Position numbers and translations under genes: made by a program. DNA of 6,538 nucleotides from Pseudomonadota bacterium (GTDB taxonomy: Bacteria; Pseudomonadota; Alphaproteobacteria; Sphingomonadales; Sphingomonadaceae), in assembly GCA_023417515.1 (NCBI GenBank), contig JAEZFL010000098.1:1-6538 (forward strand), written 5' to 3'. Below are positions 1 through 5,205 of this stretch, in pieces; position 1 is the first letter of the stretch; each line of letters opens with the position of its first letter. The notes beneath the pieces were generated by a model, which saw nothing but the letters and a program-made list of their open reading frames with translations, was not told the origin of the DNA and did no database searches.

Positions 1-131
1 CCCGCCGCGCGCGGGGGGGGGGTGGGGGCGCCTCCGCAGGGACCTTGCCCTCACCCGGCTTCGCTTCGCTCAGCCACCCTCTCCCCAGCAGGGAGAGGGG
101 TTTTTAACCCTCACCCCCTTATCCCGGCAGG
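1..131. other. Intergenic region at window edge with G homopolymer
   Basis: No coding region is supported here. It opens with a GC-only stretch and an uninterrupted run of ten G (13-22), then T, then five more G. Next comes a C-rich repeat-like stretch (about 47-100) of the kind often scattered between genes in GC-rich proteobacteria, ending in a hairpin listed separately. An in-frame TAA at 105-107 closes the frame of the following gene, so that gene cannot start inside this region. Any gene upstream lies outside the window. Confidence 0.6.
77..105 (+). terminator. Terminator-like hairpin with T tract
   Basis: A perfect 9-bp stem, CCCTCTCCC (77-85) against GGGAGAGGG (91-99), closes a CAGCA loop. 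One G and then five T (101-105) follow. This is the layout of a Rho-independent terminator for transcription arriving on the + strand from left of the window. The stem and its C-rich flank also resemble a common dispersed intergenic repeat, so it may be a repeat that doubles as a terminator. Confidence 0.5.
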
Positions 132-488
132 GTGACTCACCAGGCTCCTCCTGCCCCCGCTTTTCCCGGAAGCGATCCCGGCCGTCAGGTCGCCTCGCTG
201 CGCGAGGCGCTGATGCTGGTCCGAAGCGTGTGCGGCGAAGGCGGCGCCGCCGCTCGGGACGCGATGCTCGAGGAAGCCGCGCAAGTGTCGATCGCCTACG
301 ACCGCGCCTCCCCGGTCGCCCAGCGCCGCTTCGACGCCATGGCGAGCGAGATGGCCGCTTGGGCCGCGGCGGGGGTCGAGGCTTTGCTCGGCAGCGGCGA
401 GGCCCCGCCGCGGGCACCCGCCCGCCGCCTCGCCGGCAAGATGGAAAGCGGCCTCGACCAGCTACGCGCTCTGCTCCACGTCTCCTGA
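132..488 (+). CDS. Small hypothetical protein, 118 aa
   Basis: I do not recognise a named family. Codon use is strongly coding (third positions almost all G or C from about base 160 on). The product reads as a soluble, mostly helical protein: a Pro-rich N-terminus (residues 1-18), then amphipathic Ala/Glu/Arg-rich stretches (about 20-88), a basic Pro/Arg linker and a short C-terminal helix. No signal peptide, membrane segment or known motif is visible. The GTG at 132 is the only possible start between the in-frame stop at 105-107 and the ATG at 213. High-GC3 codons begin well before 213, favouring GTG, although its ribosome site (GGCAGG, nearly abutting) is poor. The last 27 bases overlap the 3' end of the convergent metC gene. 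It may be a lineage-restricted sphingomonad protein; function unknown. Confidence 0.6.
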   Translation: MTHQAPPAPAFPGSDPGRQVASLREALMLVRSVCGEGGAAARDAMLEEAAQVSIAYDRASPVAQRRFDAMASEMAAWAAAGVEALLGSGEAPPRAPARRLAGKMESGLDQLRALLHVS

Positions 489-1661
489 CGGATAGTCCGC
501 GAGCGCCCTCTCCAGGTCGGCGATCAGGTCGTCGGCATCCTCGAGCCCGATCGACAGCCGCACCGCAGGACCCTCGGCCGCAGGGCGCGTCGCGGTGCGC
601 AGGCCGATCGGGCCGGACGGCGTGGCGAGGCTTTCGAACCCGCCCCAGCTCCAGCCGATCCCGAAATGCTCGAGGCTCTCGATCAGCCGATCCCGCGCCG
701 CCTCGTCGCCGCCCTTTAGCTCGAAAGCGAACAGCCCGGACGCACCGTCGAAGTCGCGCACCCAATATTCGTGGCCCGGGCAGGACGGCAGCGCCGGGTG
801 GAGGACCCGCGCGACCTTCGGCTGCTCGGCGAGCCATTGCGCGATCCTGAGCGCACTCTCGCCATGCCGCTGCAAGCGGACGTCGAGCGTGCGCAGGCCC
901 CGCAGCGCCAGCCAGGCATCGTCCGGCCCCGCGGTCTGGCCGAGGGCCCGGCTGGTCTGGTCGAGGCGCTTGACCAGCTCCGGCCGCACGGTGACCGAAC
1001 CGAGCATCACGTCGGAATGGCCGCCGATATATTTGGTGCAGGCGAGGATCGAGACGTCGCAGCCGCGCTCGATCGCCGGGAACAGCAGCGGAGTCGCCCA
1101 GGTGTTGTCGATCAGGGTGACGATCCCGCGCTTCCGCGCCGCCGCGCAGATGCCGGGAACGTCCTGGACCTCGAAGGTCAGCGAGCCCGGGCTTTCGAGA
1201 AAGATCGCGCGCGTCCTGTCGCCGATCAGCTCGGCGATCCCCTCGCCCACCAATGGATCGTAATAGCGGGTCGCGACTCCGTAGCGCTTGAGCAGGCTGT
1301 CGCAGAGCATTCGCGTCGGCGCATAGGCGCTGTCGACCATCAGCAGCTCGTCGCCGGCCTCAAGCACCATGAGAAGCGCCGCCGCGACCGCCGCAGCGCC
1401 CGACGGGAAGAGCCGAGTCGAGCCGGCGCCGGGCTCCATCTCGGTCAGGGCCTCGGCCAGCGCCCAGCCGGTCGGCGTGCCGTTGCGGCCATATTGGAAC
1501 TGCGCGAATTCGGGCTTGGCGGCCTTCAGCTCGGCAACGGTATCGAACAGCACCGTCGAGGCCCGCCACACCGCCGGATTGACGATCGGCCCGGTCCACT
1601 CGGGCCTGCGTCCCGCCGCGGCGAGCCGCGTGCCCTTGCCCTTGCCCTCCCCCGCGCTCAC
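462..1661 (-). CDS. metC: Cystathionine beta-lyase-like PLP enzyme, 399 aa
   Basis: A Cys/Met-metabolism PLP-dependent enzyme (fold type I). The family beta-lyase cleaves cystathionine to homocysteine, pyruvate and ammonia in cytoplasmic methionine synthesis. Visible landmarks, counted from GTG at 1661: QYGRNGTPT with Tyr57 and Arg59 (phosphate contacts from the partner subunit), SAYAPTR with Tyr113, the cofactor-ring Asp185 in LIDNTW, the Schiff-base Lys210 in ACTKYIGGHSD, SWGGFESL at 338-345, and the substrate-carboxylate Arg368 in VRLSIGLED. The SWGGFESL motif and overall match favour beta-lyase over cystathionine gamma-lyase or gamma-synthase, but substrate choice in this family is hard to read from sequence. 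Length is typical. The GTG start overlaps the sseA stop as GTGA, implying translational coupling. The frame stays open 14 codons further upstream, but that extension lies inside sseA and is rejected. Confidence 0.9.
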   Translation of the reverse strand: MSAGEGKGKGTRLAAAGRRPEWTGPIVNPAVWRASTVLFDTVAELKAAKPEFAQFQYGRNGTPTGWALAEALTEMEPGAGSTRLFPSGAAAVAAALLMVLEAGDELLMVDSAYAPTRMLCDSLLKRYGVATRYYDPLVGEGIAELIGDRTRAIFLESPGSLTFEVQDVPGICAAARKRGIVTLIDNTWATPLLFPAIERGCDVSILACTKYIGGHSDVMLGSVTVRPELVKRLDQTSRALGQTAGPDDAWLALRGLRTLDVRLQRHGESALRIAQWLAEQPKVARVLHPALPSCPGHEYWVRDFDGASGLFAFELKGGDEAARDRLIESLEHFGIGWSWGGFESLATPSGPIGLRTATRPAAEGPAVRLSIGLEDADDLIADLERALADYPSGDVEQSA

Positions 1662-2497
1662 GCCGCCTGCGTCGCCTTGGGCGTTGCGGGATCGGCGCCC
1701 CATTCGGACCAGCTGCCGTCATAGAGCCGGGCGTCGTCCTTGCCGAGCAAGTGCGCGCCGAACAGCAAGGTGCAGGCGGTGACGCCCGAGCCGCAGGTGG
1801 TGACCAGCGGCTTGTCGAGATCGACTCCGGCGGCGTCGAACTCCGCCTGGAGCGCCGCGCCGCGCTTGAAGGTGTTGTCGGCGTTGAACAGCCGGTCCTG
1901 CGGCAGGTTCTTCGAGCCTGGTATGTGGCCGCTCGCAACGCCGTGCGGATCGGCGCCGCCGCCCGCGAAGCGATCCGCAGGACGCGCGTCGAGGACCTGG
2001 TGGGTGCGCCCCTCCAGGTTGGCGAGCATGAAGTCCTTGTCGACCGCGGCCCGCTCGTCCTCGAGCGGCGTGAAATGGCCATGGCGGTTGTGCGGCCGGC
2101 CGCTTTCGGTCGGTCGCCCTTCCGCGGTCCATTTGGCCAGGCCGCCGTCGAGAATCGCGACCTGCCGGGCGCCAAAGGTGCGCATCACCCACCAGGCGCG
2201 GGCGGATGTGTGGAGCGGGGAATTGTCGTAGATCACCACCCGCGAGCCGTCGCCGATGCCGAGCGACTGCATTCGGCTGGCGAACTTGTGCGCCGGCGGC
2301 AGCATGTTGGGCAGCGGGTTGTCGCTGTCGGCGAGGCTGGCGAGGTCGAGGAACATCGCGCCGGGGATGTGCGCCGCCTCATATTCGGCGCGGGCGTCGC
2401 GGCCCTGGGCGGGAAGGAATAGGCTCGCATCCACGATTCGAAGATCGTGTGCGCCGAGCTCGCCCTCGAGCCATTCGGTCGAAACCAGGGACTCCAT
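1658..2497 (-). CDS. sseA: 3-mercaptopyruvate sulfurtransferase, 279 aa
   Basis: A two-domain rhodanese-family enzyme. The N-terminal rhodanese domain (about 5-128) is inactive; the C-terminal domain (about 155-275) carries the active loop CGSGVTA with catalytic Cys235. That loop is the one typical of 3-mercaptopyruvate sulfurtransferases rather than thiosulfate rhodaneses (CRKGVTA type). The enzyme moves sulfur from 3-mercaptopyruvate to a thiol acceptor or cyanide, giving pyruvate. Other family marks are YEAAHIPGAMFLD near residue 40, ILDGGLAKW at 115-123, SGHIPGSKNLP at 189-199 and LYDGSWSEW at 258-266. ATG at 2497 is chosen because an excellent ribosome site (AAGGAGG) sits five bases upstream; a GTG at 2503 lies within that site. 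It is first in a two-gene operon with metC, linking cysteine catabolism to transsulfuration. Confidence 0.93.
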   Translation of the reverse strand: MESLVSTEWLEGELGAHDLRIVDASLFLPAQGRDARAEYEAAHIPGAMFLDLASLADSDNPLPNMLPPAHKFASRMQSLGIGDGSRVVIYDNSPLHTSARAWWVMRTFGARQVAILDGGLAKWTAEGRPTESGRPHNRHGHFTPLEDERAAVDKDFMLANLEGRTHQVLDARPADRFAGGGADPHGVASGHIPGSKNLPQDRLFNADNTFKRGAALQAEFDAAGVDLDKPLVTTCGSGVTACTLLFGAHLLGKDDARLYDGSWSEWGADPATPKATQAA

Positions 2498-2502
2498 CCG
2501 CA

Positions 2503-2509
2503 CCTCCTT
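2503..2509 (-). promoter_or_regulatory. Ribosome binding site of sseA
   Basis: On the minus strand this reads AAGGAGG, a near-perfect anti-16S match, five bases before the ATG at 2497. It decides the start codon in favour of ATG 2497 over the in-frame GTG at 2503, whose first base falls within the site. Confidence 0.8.
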
Positions 2510-2523
2510 GTTCGTCCGATTTC

Positions 2524-2610
2524 CGTCACTCCCGCGAATGCGGGAGTCCAGCTTTTTTGGAGCGGAGACCGGAAGGAAAGAAGCAGATTCCCGCTTTCGC
2601 GGGAATGACG
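2524..2610. repeat. REP-like double-hairpin element A
   Basis: Two palindromes in inverted orientation form an 87-base element. The left hairpin has stem ACTCCCGC/GCGGGAGT (2528-2535 and 2540-2547, loop GAAT). The right one has ATTCCCGC/GCGGGAAT (2587-2594 and 2599-2606, loop TTTC). The outer ends mirror each other as well: CGTCACTCCCGCGAA on the left against CGTCATTCCCGCGAA read from the right. This is the usual design of dispersed REP/BIME-type intergenic repeats; the CGTCATTCCCGCGAAAGCGGGAA core is very widespread in proteobacteria. A run of six T (2553-2558) a few bases after the left hairpin gives it a weak terminator look on the + strand. It lies in the leader region of sseA. Confidence 0.85.
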
Positions 2611-2620
2611 TAGCAGGAAC

Positions 2621-2704
2621 ATATCGAATATCGATAATTTATCTTGCCGATTATCGATATGTCGGATATCGAAGAGCAAGAAGTCGCTTAGGGAGATTCG
2701 ATAT
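2621..2704. promoter_or_regulatory. Candidate operator array of ATATCGA heptamers
   Basis: The heptamer ATATCGA or its complement TCGATAT occurs five times in 84 bases: 2621-2627 (+), 2628-2634 (+), 2654-2660 (-), 2666-2672 (+) and 2698-2704 (-). The last copy runs into the start codon of the membrane-protein gene. Inside the array is a perfect 11-bp inverted repeat, ATATCGATAAT (2628-2638) and ATTATCGATAT (2650-2660), separated by 11 bases. The array is AT-rich within very GC-rich surroundings. It covers the only plausible promoter region for the downstream operon; a weak match is TTGCCG at 2644 with TATCGA at 2667 (17-base spacer). A weak leftward match toward sseA is TTGCTC (2679-2674) with GATAAT (2655-2650). 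The helix-turn-helix protein at 3218 is the obvious candidate binder, which is an inference. Confidence 0.55.
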
Positions 2705-3215
2705 GGAACGGCGGGGGCGTTCGTTGGCGGCGGTAGCTTCGGTCATCCTTCTGGTGCTGATGATCATCATCGGCATCGGCATGCTCGGGGTGGCGGTCGG
2801 CAGTGTCGCCCTGATCTTCACCAGCGGCGTCGAGGCCAAGCTGGCGGAGGGCTTGCAGACCACCGACGTCCCGACCAAGAGCGAGCTACTCCTGCTGTTC
2901 GCGGCGCTCACTCTCCTGCTCGGGATGCTCGTGGCGATGCTCCATCGGCTTCGGCGGGTGACGCTCACCGTCCGCAACGGCGACCCGTTCAACGAGCGCA
3001 ACCCGCGCGACCTGCGGGTCATCGCACTGCTGCTCGCCCTCGGCCAGGTCTTCACCACCTTCGCTTTCCTGGCCATTCCCGACGCATTCCGCGGCGACGG
3101 GGTGAGGTACGACCTCGACCTCACCTCCTGGTTCGCGGTGCTCATCGTGCTGGTGCTGGCCGAGGTGTTCCGCGAAGGCGCGCGCCTTCGGGCCGAAGCC
3201 GAGCTGACGGTGTAA
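2703..3215 (+). CDS. DUF2975 four-helix membrane protein, 170 aa
   Basis: An inner-membrane protein of the DUF2975 type, function unknown. Four hydrophobic segments are visible at about residues 8-38, 61-80, 105-124 and 141-156. Two conserved-looking motifs fit the family: RNGDPFNERNPRDLR (91-105) in the loop after helix 2, and FREGARLR (156-163) at the C-terminus. Both loop regions are likely cytoplasmic given their charge. The family is commonly found beside a small YozG-type HTH regulator, as here, which suggests a membrane sensor or controller of that regulator. Start at ATG 2703 is set by the ribosome site AGGGAG (2690-2695) seven bases upstream; the frame is open further upstream but through repeats and non-coding sequence. 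Only two bases separate its stop from the next gene. Confidence 0.85.
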   Translation: MERRGRSLAAVASVILLVLMIIIGIGMLGVAVGSVALIFTSGVEAKLAEGLQTTDVPTKSELLLLFAALTLLLGMLVAMLHRLRRVTLTVRNGDPFNERNPRDLRVIALLLALGQVFTTFAFLAIPDAFRGDGVRYDLDLTSWFAVLIVLVLAEVFREGARLRAEAELTV

Positions 3216-3217
3216 CC

Positions 3218-3454
3218 ATGGGCATTCGCGTGAAACTGGACGAGATGCTCTACCAGCGGCGGATGTCGCTCACGGAGCTGGCCGAGCGCGTCGGCCTCAC
3301 TCTTCCCAACCTGTCCATCCTCAAGACCGGCAAGGCAAAGGCGATCCGCTTTTCGACGCTCGATGCGATCTGCACCGCACTCGAATGCCAGCCCGGCGAC
3401 ATCCTTGAACATGATCCGGGCGCGCCAGCGGCGCCCGCCGACGAGGAGGCCTGA
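3218..3454 (+). CDS. YozG-like Cro/CI (XRE) HTH regulator, 78 aa
   Basis: A minimal Cro/C1-type DNA-binding protein. The helix-turn-helix lies at about residues 16-38 (MSLTELAERVGLTLPNLS and on). It is followed by the KTGKAKAIRFSTLDAICTALECQPGDIL stretch (37-63) typical of the small YozG-like group that partners DUF2975 membrane proteins. The C-terminal tail is short, acidic and Ala/Pro-rich, with no ligand domain, so any signal probably comes through a partner protein. No clear ribosome site precedes ATG 3218. The two-base gap after the upstream stop points to translational coupling. It is the best candidate to bind the heptamer array at 2621-2704 and regulate its own operon. The DNA-binding role is firm by family; the target is inferred. 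Confidence 0.88.
   Translation: MGIRVKLDEMLYQRRMSLTELAERVGLTLPNLSILKTGKAKAIRFSTLDAICTALECQPGDILEHDPGAPAAPADEEA
3443..3449 (+). promoter_or_regulatory. Ribosome binding site of the 41-aa protein gene
   Basis: GAGGAGG sits eight bases before ATG 3458, inside the last codons of the HTH gene. Its strength and spacing are the main support, beyond the reading frame itself, that the 41-codon frame is translated. Confidence 0.75.
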
Positions 3455-3457
3455 GCC

Positions 3458-3583
3458 ATGTCGATCGAGATCAACCTGCTGAGCGGCGGCCTGATCAGCG
3501 GCCCCGGTCTCCTGCTGCTGATGATCCTCGCGTGGATCATCATCGACAAGAAGCGCGGCGACCGCGAGAAGCAGGATCCTTAG
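3458..3583 (+). CDS. Small single-helix membrane protein, 41 aa
   Basis: A short frame running from ATG 3458 to TAG 3581-3583. The product begins MSIEINLLSGGLISGPG, continues as one hydrophobic helix (LLLLMILAWIII, about residues 18-29), and ends in a highly charged tail, DKKRGDREKQDP. The basic residues right after the helix predict an N-out, C-in orientation in the inner membrane. A strong GAGGAGG site eight bases upstream and a three-base gap after the HTH stop place it as third gene of the operon. Codon use is high-GC3, like its neighbours. I do not recognise a family. It could modulate or assemble with the DUF2975 protein; that is inference only. Confidence 0.72.
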   Translation: MSIEINLLSGGLISGPGLLLLMILAWIIIDKKRGDREKQDP

Positions 3584-3590
3584 CTTTTCT

Positions 3591-3683
3591 CGTCATGCCG
3601 GACTTGATCCGGCATCCGCCTTCCCTTTCCTCCACTCAGATTGGGCCGCAGAAGGTGGACCGCGGATCAGGTCCGGGGTGACG
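3591..3683. repeat. REP-like double-arm element B
   Basis: The left arm, CGTCATGCCGGACTTGATCC (3591-3610), is mirrored by the right arm at 3664-3683, which read from the other strand is CGTCACCCCGGACCTGATCC, with three mismatches. The left arm also starts a local hairpin, ATGCCGGA (3595-3602) against TCCGGCAT (3608-3615). The CGTCAT-CCGGACTTGATCCGG core is a familiar dispersed intergenic repeat in alphaproteobacteria. It differs from element A in sequence but shares the CGTCA ends. It separates the 3' ends of two convergent genes (stops at 3583 and 3691) and may help end transcription from both sides, though no T tract follows. Confidence 0.82.
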
Positions 3684-3690
3684 GGTGGGA

Positions 3691-5205
3691 TCAGCGGCTT
3701 CGAATGAACTCACGGATGTCGCGGCTCAGCGCCACCCGGTCCTGGTCGCGCACGTACATCATGTGGCCCGAGCCGTAATAGCGCCAGGTGAAGCGGTCGC
3801 GCGGCATGCCGGTGCGGGAGAGCGAATATTCGGCGGCGAAGAAGGGCGTTGCGAAGTCGTAATAGCCCTGCCCGACGAACACCCGGAGGCCCGAATTCTC
3901 GCGCATCGCACGGCCGATATACGGCGCGACATTGACGTAGACGTCATTGTCGCGGCCGCCGCCGAGGCGCCAGTCCCATGGCGCGCCGAGGCCGCCGATC
4001 GTCGAATATTGGCGGTCTGTGCGGTAGTTCAGAGTCTCGCGCAGGTGCTGGTTGACCGCGGCGGTGTAGCCGGCGTCGATTCCGTAGAAGCTGGGATCAT
4101 TGTCCGGACTCTCGCCGGCATTGTCATAGTCGCGTCCGGTGTAGCGCGCGTCGAGGCGCCCGACGGTGAGGCCGCGGTCGCGCAAAAGCTCCTTGTAGAA
4201 GCGGTTCGGAGTGACGCGCAGGTCGGCATTCTCCAGGAACTGCTCGGACAGGCCGGTGAATCGCGCCAGCTCCCGTCGCACCGCGGCGCGCTCGTCGGCC
4301 GGCAGCGCATTGCCCTGCAACAGAGCGGCGGCATAGCGCGTGGTCGCAAAACGGCGCGCCTCCTCGACGAACTCCTCCACCGAGTTGGCCTGCGCCTTGC
4401 CGTGATAAAGGGCGGTGGCGGCCATGCTCGGCAGGTTGAGGATGTGGACCATCTCGTTGCCGGGCGTGTCGGCGCCGGCGCCGAAATCGAGCACGGTGGA
4501 GATGAGCAGTAATCCGTTCAGCGCGACGTCGTTATACTGGCCCTCGAGCTGGTTCACGACGGCCGCGGTGCGAGTCGTGCCGTAGCTCTCGCCGCCAAGA
4601 TATTTGGGCGCATTCCAGCGGTCGTTCTCGCTGAGCCACTGGCGGATGAACTGGGCGATCGACCGGGCGTCCTGGGTGACTCCGTAAAACTCGCTGGGGT
4701 TGGTGTCGCCGAGCGCATGGCTGAAGCCGGTGCCTACGGGATCGATGAACACGATGTCGGTCACGTCGAGAAGCGAATCGGGATTGTCGACGATCGGATA
4801 AGGCGGCGCGCCGTCGTCGCTGCCGTCCGATGGGATAGCCACCCGCCGCGGCCCGAACGCGCCCATGTGCAGCCATAGCGAGCCCGAGCCCGGGCCGCCG
4901 TTGAACAGGAAGGTCACCGGCCGGTTCGGATCGCGCGGCTCGCGCACATAGCTCACCGAGAAGATGCTGGCGCGCGGAGTGCCATTGTCGGCGCGCAGGA
5001 AGGTTTCCCCGGCGGTGGCGGTGTAGGCGACGCGCTGGCCGCCGAACATGCCGGTGTGGCGGGTGGTGACCCGCTGCGGCTCGCGCGTGACCGGCTCGGC
5101 CTTGGCCTTCTCGGCAGGCTGCCCCGCCTGCTGCTGCGCAGCCGCTTGCACAGACACGATGCCCGCGGCGATCAGCACCGCAGCAACCAACTTGCCCCTC
5201 ATCAT
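3691..5205 (-). CDS. Secreted S10 serine carboxypeptidase-like protein, 504 aa
   Basis: A peptidase family S10 (carboxypeptidase Y-like) alpha/beta-hydrolase, expected to remove C-terminal residues from peptides outside the cytoplasm. A Sec signal peptide is visible at residues 1 to about 23 (MMRGK, hydrophobic core, then VQAAAQ). The full catalytic set can be placed: oxyanion NGGPGS at 102-107, nucleophile Ser207 in GGESYGT, Asp450 in GQGYYDFATP and His481 in GSGHMMY. FIDPVGTGFSHA (154-165) is another family hallmark. Length is normal for bacterial members. The start is ATGATG: ATG 5205 overlaps the upstream stop as ATGA but is one base from GGAGG, while ATG 5202 is four bases away, so either may be used. 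It follows the AI-2E permease in one transcript. The exact substrate cannot be read. Confidence 0.9.
   Translation of the reverse strand: MMRGKLVAAVLIAAGIVSVQAAAQQQAGQPAEKAKAEPVTREPQRVTTRHTGMFGGQRVAYTATAGETFLRADNGTPRASIFSVSYVREPRDPNRPVTFLFNGGPGSGSLWLHMGAFGPRRVAIPSDGSDDGAPPYPIVDNPDSLLDVTDIVFIDPVGTGFSHALGDTNPSEFYGVTQDARSIAQFIRQWLSENDRWNAPKYLGGESYGTTRTAAVVNQLEGQYNDVALNGLLLISTVLDFGAGADTPGNEMVHILNLPSMAATALYHGKAQANSVEEFVEEARRFATTRYAAALLQGNALPADERAAVRRELARFTGLSEQFLENADLRVTPNRFYKELLRDRGLTVGRLDARYTGRDYDNAGESPDNDPSFYGIDAGYTAAVNQHLRETLNYRTDRQYSTIGGLGAPWDWRLGGGRDNDVYVNVAPYIGRAMRENSGLRVFVGQGYYDFATPFFAAEYSLSRTGMPRDRFTWRYYGSGHMMYVRDQDRVALSRDIREFIRSR

Noticed and set aside
70..837. Minus-strand 255-codon frame across the left edge
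   Set aside because: It is extremely Arg/Ala/Gly-rich and passes through the metC 3' part and the small plus-strand gene. It has no motif.
771..1724. Long plus-strand frame opposite metC
   Set aside because: Its product is rich in Arg, Gly and Asp with no recognisable domain. The opposite strand encodes metC with all its catalytic residues.
2524..2610. Possible CRISPR repeat or small transposon remnant
   Set aside because: There are only two mirrored hairpins, with no direct-repeat array, spacers, transposase or target-site duplication. A REP-like doublet explains it.
2256..2702. N-terminal extension of the DUF2975 gene through the open upstream frame
   Set aside because: The extension would cross the REP element, the heptamer array and antisense sseA. 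The ATG at 2703 has a proper ribosome site and begins with the first membrane helix.
3685..4512. Plus-strand frame of 275 codons opposite the S10 peptidase
   Set aside because: It is antisense to well-conserved peptidase sequence and lacks a ribosome site or a family match. The Val/Ala-rich reading is what the complement of a GC3-rich gene gives.
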